Assembly (NCBI GenBank): GCA_947444055.1
Contig: CANEYR010000001.1
Location: 94,744-158,743 of the forward strand
Direction of reading: 5' to 3'
From: Planctomycetota bacterium
GTDB taxonomy: Bacteria; Planctomycetota; UBA1135; UBA2386
Length of the DNA stretch: 64,000 nucleotides
In this document: piece by piece, positions 8,622 to 16,769 of the stretch
Layout of the letters: each line of letters begins with the position of its first letter
Numbering within the stretch: position 1 is the stretch's first letter
The notes under the pieces: model-generated
Databases searched by the model: none
What the model saw: only the letters and a program-made list of their open reading frames with translations
What the model was told of the DNA's origin: nothing
Made by a program: the position numbers and the translations under genes

Positions 8622-11042
8622 ATGGCAGCCTTACTCACCGACCTGATGCAAGATCCCAAGCCGCCGACGCCAGACGCGGGCACCTACGTCGAGGAGACGT
8701 TCCGCTTCCTGTCGGCTCCCCCGCTCTGGGTCACGACGTTGATCGTGTTGCCAGCCACCGTGCTGTTTGCGTGGTGGGCCTATGGCGGCCTGACCCGCCT
8801 GGAACGTGGCACGCGCATCACGCTGTCGATCCTGCGCTGGCTCGCCATTGCCGTGTGCTGCCTGTTGCTGTTCCAACCAGCGTTTGAGACCACGACCTAC
8901 CGGCGCACCAAGAATCAGGTGCACGTGTTGGTGGACGACAGCGCCAGCATGCAGCGCCAGGACCGCTATCCCGCACCGGAGCAACAGAGCGGCTTGCAGG
9001 CCTTGGTGGCGGGCCGCGAACTGGCGACGATGACGCGCCGCGAACTGGTGCAAGAGGTGCTCGGCCAAAAGGACGGCTTGCTCGCCCAGCTGGCGACGAC
9101 GCACGACCTGCGCCTCTTCCGGGTGCAGCGCAAGCCCTCGCCCATTCGCACGCTCGACGAACTGACGGCGAGCGGCAACCGCACCACGCTCGGCGATGCC
9201 CTGGATCTACATCTCGCTGCCGCGGCGGGCAGCAACCTCGACGCCGTCGTGTTGGTGTCGGATGGACGCAACAATGGCGGCCTCGACCCGGTCGAAGTCG
9301 CGAGGGGCTACGCACTGCGTGGCATCGCCATCCACACGATCGGCGTCGGCGACCCCGAACCGCCGCGCAACGCCTGGCTGATCGGCCCACCTGGTCCAAA
9401 GGAAGCGCTGCGCGAAGAGCAAGTCGGCTTCGAAGTCACGCTGCGCGCCGAAGGCTTGCGCGGCGAACGCGCGCGCATCGAACTGCAAGGCTCGCGCGAC
9501 GGCGGCCCCTTCCTGCCACTGGCCACCGCCTCAGGCGAACTGCCGGAGAACGGCGACAGCACGCGCGTTCGCATCTTCCACGCCTTCGACCAAGCTGGCG
9601 ATTGGACGCTGCGGTTCTCACTGGCACCGCTGCCCGAGGAAAGCCAACTCGACGACAACGAAGACACTCGGTTCTTGCGCGTCAACGACGAGAAGATCCG
9701 CGTGCTCTACCTCGAAGACCGGCCACGCTGGGAGTATCGCTACGTCAAGAACGGCTTGAAGCGCGTCGACCCGAGCATCGTCATGCAAGCGGTGATGTTC
9801 GACGCCAGTCCGCGCTTCGAACAAGAACACAGCAAGGATCTGCCGCCGTTGCGCGACCTGCCGCGCACGGAGAAGGAACTGTTCGCCTACCACGTCATCG
9901 TCTTCGGCGACGTGCCGCCCGAACGCATCGCACCGACCGAGGAGAAGCGGCGGCAGTGGATGGAGATGCTGGTGAAGTTCGTCGAGTTCGGCGGCGGTGT
10001 GGCGTTCTTGTTCGGCGATGCGGCGATGCCGGAGCGCTATCGCAACACGCCGATTCAAGACCTGCTGCCGGTCGTCTTGGAGGAGCGTTCGTGGGTGCAA
10101 CAGAACGCCCCGCGCCGCGACCTCGAGTTCCATCCGCGGCTCGACAACCCGCTGCAGCCCCACGACATGTTGTTGCTGCAGCGCGACCCAGCCTTCAACC
10201 GGAAGTTGTGGGAAGAAGGCCTGCCAGGCTTCTACGTCTACTACCCGGTGCAGCGCGCGAAGCCGGGCGCGACGGTGCTGCTGCGCCACCCTGACGACGG
10301 CAACACGTATGGCAAGCGACCGCTGGCGGTGGTCGGACCGGTACCGCGCGGCAACACGTTCTTCATGGCCACGGACGAAACCTGGCGATGGCGCGATCCG
10401 TATGCCGAGACCTACATGGACGCCTTCTGGCGCAACATTGTGCGCGCCCTGGCCCAGGGTCGACTGCTGCGGCGCAACGACTTGCTCGAACTGACCGTCG
10501 ACAAGAACCAGATCGAAACCGGTGACAAAGTGCGGGTGCAGCTGCGCGTGCACGACGACGAATTGCAGCCTGCGATCACCGCCGAACAGCCGATCTTCTT
10601 GCGCGACCATCACAACAAGATTGAGAAACGCGTGCTGCGCGCGGTGCCTGGCGACCCCGGCGCCTACCAAGCGAGTTTCACCATGGCCGCGGCCGGCGCC
10701 TTCAGTTTCCTGGTGTACGCCAACCAGAACCCGGCCGACGCCGTGATCGCGCGCGAGGATGTGCTGGTGCGGGTGCCGGACAAGGAAATGTCCGACTCCA
10801 GCCAGGACGCCGACGCCCTGCGCCGCATCGCCGAGGCCAGCCACGGGGCCGACAGCAGCGGACGGTATGTCTTCCTGACTGACACCAACTCGCTGGCTGC
10901 CGAGTTCGCGACCCGCAAGGCCTTCGAGAGTCGCGAGGACACCAAGACCAAGTCCGCCTGGGACAGCCTGTGGGCGTTGGCGATCGTGCTGGCGCTGCTG
11001 GCGACGGAGTGGCTTCTCCGCAAACGCGCCCGCCTCGTATAG
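8622..11042 (+). CDS. Large membrane VWA protein with glutamine-amidotransferase-like domain
   Basis: This 806-residue protein starts 3 bases after the previous gene. Two membrane segments (about 34-55 and 68-86) precede a VWA domain with a metal-site motif DDSAS (105-109) and the later VLVSDGRNNGG strand. A beta-sandwich stretch follows. An alpha/beta domain at about 350-560 (VLYLEDRPRWEYRYVKNGL, VIVFGDVPPERI, FGGGVAFLFGDA) resembles the amidotransferase-like fold seen in planctomycete VWA proteins. A C-terminal helix (about 780-800) ends in RKRARLV. The two VWA proteins share an architecture and are probably ancient duplicates. Most of the protein is predicted to be outside the cytoplasm. 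Confidence 0.85.
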   Translation: MAALLTDLMQDPKPPTPDAGTYVEETFRFLSAPPLWVTTLIVLPATVLFAWWAYGGLTRLERGTRITLSILRWLAIAVCCLLLFQPAFETTTYRRTKNQVHVLVDDSASMQRQDRYPAPEQQSGLQALVAGRELATMTRRELVQEVLGQKDGLLAQLATTHDLRLFRVQRKPSPIRTLDELTASGNRTTLGDALDLHLAAAAGSNLDAVVLVSDGRNNGGLDPVEVARGYALRGIAIHTIGVGDPEPPRNAWLIGPPGPKEALREEQVGFEVTLRAEGLRGERARIELQGSRDGGPFLPLATASGELPENGDSTRVRIFHAFDQAGDWTLRFSLAPLPEESQLDDNEDTRFLRVNDEKIRVLYLEDRPRWEYRYVKNGLKRVDPSIVMQAVMFDASPRFEQEHSKDLPPLRDLPRTEKELFAYHVIVFGDVPPERIAPTEEKRRQWMEMLVKFVEFGGGVAFLFGDAAMPERYRNTPIQDLLPVVLEERSWVQQNAPRRDLEFHPRLDNPLQPHDMLLLQRDPAFNRKLWEEGLPGFYVYYPVQRAKPGATVLLRHPDDGNTYGKRPLAVVGPVPRGNTFFMATDETWRWRDPYAETYMDAFWRNIVRALAQGRLLRRNDLLELTVDKNQIETGDKVRVQLRVHDDELQPAITAEQPIFLRDHHNKIEKRVLRAVPGDPGAYQASFTMAAAGAFSFLVYANQNPADAVIAREDVLVRVPDKEMSDSSQDADALRRIAEASHGADSSGRYVFLTDTNSLAAEFATRKAFESREDTKTKSAWDSLWALAIVLALLATEWLLRKRARLV

Positions 11043-11132
11043 CACGACGATTGGCGGGCCGATCGGCGGTCTTTGGCCTAAACCGTCGACAAGAACGGCA
11101 CGTCAACGCCAGTCGCACTCCCCGCAGTTCCG

Positions 11133-14100
11133 ATGCACAATGCAGCCATGGGTCAGCCTTCGATGAGCCAACGTGCGCGGATCGCCAAGTCGTTGGCTCA
11201 CAGCCTGCTGCTCGCGGTCGCGGCCGTCGCGCCCACCACCGTGGTTACCGCCCAGCAGGCGCCGCGCCGAACGGTCGAAACCCCGATCGATTTTTCGACC
11301 AGCCAGAACGACAACCTGTTCTCGCTGCTGCGTTCGCAAGAACAGATCCACGCCTTCGAAGAGGCGCTCGCCGAGATCGCGGCCGGGGAACATCGTGCCG
11401 GGGTCGAGCGCCTGCATCGTTTGCTGCAAATCGAGAGCGGTGGCGTGGTGCCGGTCGCACCGGGCCGCTTTCTCGGCCTGCGCGTCGCGGTGATCACGTC
11501 CATGGCGAACCTGCCGCCCGCGGCGCAGGCTGCCTACGAAGAACTGGTGCTGCGGGAAGGCGGTGGCGGCGGCGCGTTGGTCGACTGCACGGAGCAGCAA
11601 CTGCGCCAGCTGACCGAACGCTTTCCAACCGCGAAGATCGGTTTGAGTGCGCGCCTGCGCCTTGGCGATCTCGCCCTCAACGCCGGCGATGCCCGGCAAG
11701 CGGTTGGCCACTTCCGCGCCGCCCTCGATGCAACCGCGTTCGGCTCCACCGACGAGCGTCGCGTCGCCGAACGCTTGCACTGTGCGAACCTGTTGATTGA
11801 TCCAGAGACCGCCCGCAGCGACGGCGCTGCCGGCCGACTTGGCCAAGTCGGCGACGATGTGCTGACCGTGCTGCCGCTCGCCGCCGGCCACGCCACCTGG
11901 AAGTCATTCGGTGGCGGTGGCTCGGGCCGCACGCCGATGACGCCGATCGCCGGCCGCCCGGACGTGCTGTGCAAACGCGACTTCGTAGCGCCTGGTTTTG
12001 TCGAAGGTGAGCGCGACATCGGCCTGTTCGCGATGTTCCCAGTCGGCGATCTCGACGGCATCTTCATCAACACCGGGCACAAGCTGGTGGCGTTCGACCC
12101 GCTGCGGCAAGAGGAGCTTTGGCAGTCGGAGTCGCCGATGAGCGCGTACGTCGATCGCGTGCCCTCTTGGCAGCAAGAACGCCAAAGCAGCGGCATCAAC
12201 CAAGACATGGCGCTGGCCGCTGCCTGCAACGACGACGTCGTGGTCGCGGCCTTGCAAGTGCCGGAGAAGTCGATGGACATCGACTTCCAAAACAGCTTTC
12301 GGGTGATGAGCAAGATCCCGATGCGGCGGCTGTACGCGTTCCATCGGCAATCCGGCAACCTGCTGTGGTCGCACTACGACGAACTCGATGGGCCACGTAC
12401 TCGGCTCTTCCGCGGCCACGATGCCTGCGCCAATCCGGTGCTCAGTGGCGACACGGTGTACCTGCCGGTCCACGATCGAGCGGGCGCCATCGCGTTCTCC
12501 ATCGCGGCCTACGACGTGCGCACCGGCAAGCCGAAGTGGAAGCGCCTGGTCTGCAGCAGCCAGCAGGACGTCAACATGTTTGGCAACGCGCGCACGGAGT
12601 TCGCCGCCTCGCCGTTGTGCCTGCACGGGGGGGTGTTGTTCGGCGCCTCCAACCTCGGCGTCGCCTATGCCATCGAAGCCGCCACCGGCCGGACGCGCTG
12701 GATCAGTTCGTACGAAGTCGTGCGCATGCCGCTCGCATCGATGCACCGCCAGCAAGACCGGATGATCTACTTCGCCAACAACTCACCGGTGGTCACCGAC
12801 GGCGTTGTCTGCATGACGCCGCTTGACTCCCAATTCGTGCTCGGCCTCGATGCCGAATCGGGGCGCACGGAGTGGCGGCTGCCGCCGCAGGCAACTGTGG
12901 AGGGCACCGACAACCGCATCCTGTGGCTCGCTGGCGCCATGGGCGACGAATTCGTGTTGTCCGGCATCGGTGCGATCGCGGTGAAGGCGCGCCCCGGCAC
13001 CGCCTTCGGCGCCGACGCCAGTGCGCGCCAACTGGTGCGACCCGAGCAACTGAGCGACCGCCGCAACGGCGGCTTGCCGCCGCGACCCGCGGTCACGCAC
13101 GATGCCGTCTGGTTTGCCCGAGCCGATGGCATCCTCGCCTTCGATGGTCGTGGCAAGCCACTGCCGGACTCACCCTTTCGGGTGCCGCAACTGCTGCCCG
13201 GCAACCTGTTGCTGATCGGCGGCATTGCCGTCGCCCTGCGTCAACAGGCCTTGCACATCGCCTACGACGCCGCCGCGTTGAGTCTGCACGTCGAAAAGCA
13301 GGCGCAAGATCACCCCGATGACCCGGCGATTCTGCTGCGCTTGGCAAGCCTGCGCCGGGCCCTGTTGCCAGACGCTCCCTCGGCTGCCGTGCTCGAGGCT
13401 GTGCAGCAGATCTACCGGCAAGGCCTGCAAGCCGCCGTGCGCAAAGGCCTGCCAAAGAGCCACGCGGTGCGGCAAGCACTGCAGCTTGAGCTGTACCAAC
13501 AGGCCTTCCATGCCGCCGACCTCGCCATGCGCAGCGGCAACCCCGAGGCCTTGGCCTTGCTGGCCGCGGCGCGCGACGTCGCACCGGACACCGCGCGTTG
13601 GATTGACGTGCAAGCCATCGTGTTGGCGCGCTCCGCCACCAACCCGAGCCAGTTCGCGGCCGAACTCGATCGCCTGCTGACGAACGCCGGTGACGCGACG
13701 TTCCCACTCGGCGAAGGCGTTCCCGTGCGCGCCTGGGTGGCCTGGCAGCGCGCGCTGGCGGCCACCACAGCCACGTCGGCGGTGGCCCTGTGGCAAGAAC
13801 TGATCGAACAACACGGGGACCAAAGGCTCGGCGACACCATGGCGGCGACCTTGGCACAGCTCGCTATCGCCGAACGCATGCGCAGCGACGGGCCGGCTTG
13901 TTATGCGGCCATCGAGGCCCGCGCCGAAGCCGCCCTGCTCGGCGCTGGCAATGACCGCGCGGCCCTCGAGCTGATCAGCAACCGATTCCCCAACAGCCCC
14001 ACCGCCACCACGGCGCGAGTTCGGCTCTTGGATGCGGCGGTGCGCGAAGGCGACCTGACGTTCACCTGCGGTGTGTTGGCCGATGCGATGGCCAGTGGTC

Positions 14101-15623
14101 CGGTGCCGCCGAATGTCGCGCGCCGCGTGATCGTGGCTGCCAACCTGCGCGGCAACCACGCTCTCGCCGCGGCGATGGCCGGTCTGTTGCGCGCGCATGC
14201 GGACACCGTGAGTGACTGGCCGGAGGATGCGGGCGCCCGGTTTGGCGAGGTGTTGGCCAAACTGCCAGCGTTCCCCAGCACCGGACCGGCGCCGGTGCCG
14301 CTGCCGATCGTCGACGTGGCGACCTTCGCGCCGCCCGCGGCCGGCGAAGTACTGCGTCTGCTGCCGGTGTTGCCCGTCGCAGGCTTTGCTGCCGCCGCGA
14401 ACACACCGCTCTATGTCTGGGTCGGCAACGAACTGCTCGCCATCGACGTGCAGCCGGGAGCGGCCGACAAGTCGGTGCTGTTCCAGTTGCCGGTCGACTA
14501 CTTGGACCACGTCATCGTCTGCGGCACGACGCTGATCGTGCCCGACATGGAACGCGTCTTCGCGGTCGACTACCGCAGCGGCGAGCTGCGTTGGCAGCAC
14601 CCGACCCCGCGCCGACAACTGCTGGAGAGTCTCGGCCTGCAACAGGGCGTGCTGCACTTCTCCGTGCAGTCCAACACCGCCGAAGGCCACTGCGAGTTCC
14701 TCGGCATCGAACCGCTGACCGGCGTGCAGTTGTTCAGCCACAGCCAAGAGGGCCTCACCTGCAAGCCGAAGGCCATCGACGGCGCGCTGCTGCGCCTGAC
14801 GGTGTTCCCGGACGGTGGCGCGACGGTGCAACGGTTGGATGCCGTGCGCGGCACCGCGACCCAGACGATCACGATCGCGGCCAGTGTGCTGAAGGCCCAT
14901 CTGCAGTTGGAGCCAGACACCTTGTCGGCGCGCCTCTACCCACAGAACCTGTGCAGCGACGGCGAACGGGTGTTCCTGCCGAGCGACAGTTCGTTGTCGA
15001 GGTCAGCCCCCCGCCTCGTCGCCATCGCCAACGACGGCAGCGTCGCTTGGCATTGGCGCGGCACCCAAGGCAGCCAACGCTTCGAGTGCTCGTTGCGCGG
15101 CGATCGCCTGGTGCTGTGCGAGGGCGGTGATCGGGAGGAGAGCCGCGTCATCCTGCTGAACGCCCGCGACGGCAGTGTGCTGCGCGAAGCGAAAGTGGGC
15201 CACGACGCCACCCTGCTCAACTGGCACCCGTCTTGGTTGGCGAACCCAGCCCCCGAGTGTCTCGCCATCGAGTCCTTCATCGATGTCGATCGCTCGCAGC
15301 GGCAACTGGTTTGCTTTGGCGTCGCCGACAGCAAGCCCACGTTCGCATTGCCGCTCGGCAAAGAAGATGGCGAAGTCCTGCAGGCGCCGTTGTTCGGCCC
15401 GGACTTCGTCACCTTCGGCACGCGCGGATCGCGCAATGGCAACGGCGTGCGCCTGTGGGCCGTGTCGCTGGCCGATCGCTCTGGCTTGCTGCCCGATGGC
15501 CGCAAGTCCCGTCTTCTCAACCTGCCAGGCACCAGTGACAGCATGAGCCAATCCGGCCCACATGTCGTGGTTGCCGGCGCGCGCGGGCTCGTGCTGCTCG
15601 GCACCCAACGAGGCAATCGATGA
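11133..15623 (+). CDS. Secreted PQQ-like beta-propeller protein with helical repeats, 1496 aa
   Basis: The N-terminus carries a signal peptide (residues about 11-40, SLAHSLLLAVAAVAPTTVVTA|QQ). The true start may be the ATG at 11148 or 11163 rather than 11133. Residues about 60-230 look like TPR-type helical repeats (ALAEIAAGEHRAGVERLHRLLQI). From about 310 there are repeated PQQ/quinoprotein-like blades with the pattern A-x-D-x2-TG-x3-W: VAFDPLRQEELWQSE, FHRQSGNLLWSHYDE, YDVRTGKPKWKR, IEAATGRTRWISS, LDAESGRTEWRLP. More blades follow in the C-terminal third (VDYRSGELRWQHP). A second helical-repeat block separates the two propeller regions. No PQQ enzyme active site is evident, so it is more likely a periplasmic scaffold or sensor. 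The next gene overlaps its stop by ATGA. Confidence 0.85.
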   Translation: MHNAAMGQPSMSQRARIAKSLAHSLLLAVAAVAPTTVVTAQQAPRRTVETPIDFSTSQNDNLFSLLRSQEQIHAFEEALAEIAAGEHRAGVERLHRLLQIESGGVVPVAPGRFLGLRVAVITSMANLPPAAQAAYEELVLREGGGGGALVDCTEQQLRQLTERFPTAKIGLSARLRLGDLALNAGDARQAVGHFRAALDATAFGSTDERRVAERLHCANLLIDPETARSDGAAGRLGQVGDDVLTVLPLAAGHATWKSFGGGGSGRTPMTPIAGRPDVLCKRDFVAPGFVEGERDIGLFAMFPVGDLDGIFINTGHKLVAFDPLRQEELWQSESPMSAYVDRVPSWQQERQSSGINQDMALAAACNDDVVVAALQVPEKSMDIDFQNSFRVMSKIPMRRLYAFHRQSGNLLWSHYDELDGPRTRLFRGHDACANPVLSGDTVYLPVHDRAGAIAFSIAAYDVRTGKPKWKRLVCSSQQDVNMFGNARTEFAASPLCLHGGVLFGASNLGVAYAIEAATGRTRWISSYEVVRMPLASMHRQQDRMIYFANNSPVVTDGVVCMTPLDSQFVLGLDAESGRTEWRLPPQATVEGTDNRILWLAGAMGDEFVLSGIGAIAVKARPGTAFGADASARQLVRPEQLSDRRNGGLPPRPAVTHDAVWFARADGILAFDGRGKPLPDSPFRVPQLLPGNLLLIGGIAVALRQQALHIAYDAAALSLHVEKQAQDHPDDPAILLRLASLRRALLPDAPSAAVLEAVQQIYRQGLQAAVRKGLPKSHAVRQALQLELYQQAFHAADLAMRSGNPEALALLAAARDVAPDTARWIDVQAIVLARSATNPSQFAAELDRLLTNAGDATFPLGEGVPVRAWVAWQRALAATTATSAVALWQELIEQHGDQRLGDTMAATLAQLAIAERMRSDGPACYAAIEARAEAALLGAGNDRAALELISNRFPNSPTATTARVRLLDAAVREGDLTFTCGVLADAMASGPVPPNVARRVIVAANLRGNHALAAAMAGLLRAHADTVSDWPEDAGARFGEVLAKLPAFPSTGPAPVPLPIVDVATFAPPAAGEVLRLLPVLPVAGFAAAANTPLYVWVGNELLAIDVQPGAADKSVLFQLPVDYLDHVIVCGTTLIVPDMERVFAVDYRSGELRWQHPTPRRQLLESLGLQQGVLHFSVQSNTAEGHCEFLGIEPLTGVQLFSHSQEGLTCKPKAIDGALLRLTVFPDGGATVQRLDAVRGTATQTITIAASVLKAHLQLEPDTLSARLYPQNLCSDGERVFLPSDSSLSRSAPRLVAIANDGSVAWHWRGTQGSQRFECSLRGDRLVLCEGGDREESRVILLNARDGSVLREAKVGHDATLLNWHPSWLANPAPECLAIESFIDVDRSQRQLVCFGVADSKPTFALPLGKEDGEVLQAPLFGPDFVTFGTRGSRNGNGVRLWAVSLADRSGLLPDGRKSRLLNLPGTSDSMSQSGPHVVVAGARGLVLLGTQRGNR

Positions 15624-16756
15624 CCACTATGCGTTTCCTGTTGTCGCTGGCTGTTCTGGCCACTGCTGTCCTGGCCACAACCGCGTTACCCGCCCAAGAA
15701 CAGGCGCGCCGCGGCACCAGCAACGAGCAACTGATCGACGATCGCTTGCGTCAATCGGTCGCCCGGGCCCACCAATGGCTCGCAGCGCGCCAGCACAAGG
15801 ACGGCTACTGGGCCGAACTCGTTGGCTACAAACTCAACACCAACTACGAAACCGTCGACAATGCGCAACTGCCGCACGTCGGCGTCACGGCGTTGGCGTT
15901 GATGAGCTACTTGGCAGGCGGCCACTTGCCCGATCGCGGCAAGTACGGCGATGTGCTGCACCGCGGCATCGACTTCGTATTGACGTGTGCGCAAGACGAC
16001 GGCCAGATCACTCTGAACGGCACGCGCATGTACAGCCACGCCTTCGCGACGCTGTTCTTGGCCGAGGTCTATGGCATGGTCGATCGCGCCGACGTCAAGC
16101 GTGTGCTGCAGCGCTCGGTCGACCTGATCGTGGACTCGCAGAACGCCGAGGGCGGCTGGCGCTACCGCCCGTTCGCGCGCGAGTCCGACATGTCGATCAC
16201 AGTCTGCCAGGTGTTGGCGCTGCGCTCGGCGCGCAACGTCGGCATCCACGTGCCGATCACCACCATCAAGAACGCGCAGAACTACGTCTATCGCAGTGCC
16301 GTGAGCAGCAACGACCGCACCTACCGCGGCGGCATGCGCGGGGCCTGGGGTGATGACGGCGGCAGCTTTCGCTACCAGAACCGCGAACACACCCGCGCCA
16401 CCTTCCCACTGACGGCGGCTGGCGTCACCACGCTCTACGCGGCCGGCGAGTACGACAGCCCGATCATTCGCGATGCCTTGGACTACCTGGATCGCCGGAT
16501 GTCGTCCTTCAGCAGCGAGTCGCAGGGCCACTACTTCTTCTACTACGGGCACTACTATGCGGTGCAGGCCTACTACATCACCGGCGACCCGAAGTGGACT
16601 CAGTACTTCCGCAAGATCAAAGCCATCCTGCTCGACCAACAACGAGCGGACGGCAGTTGGGAATGCCACACCGGGCCTGGCGATGCCTTTGGCACTGCGG
16701 TGGCCTCGCTGATCCTGCAGATCCCGCTGCAATACCTGCCGATCTTCCAACGATGA
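15620..16756 (+). CDS. Secreted prenyltransferase/squalene-oxidase-repeat protein
   Basis: The start ATG overlaps the stop of the upstream propeller gene (ATGA), implying translational coupling. A signal peptide is visible (about 1-25, LLSLAVLATAVLATTALPAQEQ). The mature 350 residues form alpha/alpha-barrel repeats of the squalene-cyclase/prenyltransferase superfamily: VARAHQWLAARQHKDGYWAEL, LPHVGVTALALMSYLAGG, VDLIVDSQNAEGGWRYRPF, ITVCQVLALRSARN, and AILLDQQRADGSWECHTGPGDAFGTAVASLIL. The QxxDGxW motifs are preserved. No DxDD catalytic motif is seen, so a binding or structural role is as likely as catalysis. It is related in fold to the partial gene at 1-754. Confidence 0.85.
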   Translation: MTTMRFLLSLAVLATAVLATTALPAQEQARRGTSNEQLIDDRLRQSVARAHQWLAARQHKDGYWAELVGYKLNTNYETVDNAQLPHVGVTALALMSYLAGGHLPDRGKYGDVLHRGIDFVLTCAQDDGQITLNGTRMYSHAFATLFLAEVYGMVDRADVKRVLQRSVDLIVDSQNAEGGWRYRPFARESDMSITVCQVLALRSARNVGIHVPITTIKNAQNYVYRSAVSSNDRTYRGGMRGAWGDDGGSFRYQNREHTRATFPLTAAGVTTLYAAGEYDSPIIRDALDYLDRRMSSFSSESQGHYFFYYGHYYAVQAYYITGDPKWTQYFRKIKAILLDQQRADGSWECHTGPGDAFGTAVASLILQIPLQYLPIFQR

Positions 16757-16769
16757 CCGCCGACCGTCC

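Noticed and set aside
4161..11042. MoxR plus VWA genes as an anti-phage ternary system
   Set aside because: No effector domain (nuclease, protease, pore-former) is linked, and the VWA proteins are large membrane proteins followed by secreted structural proteins. An envelope role fits better.
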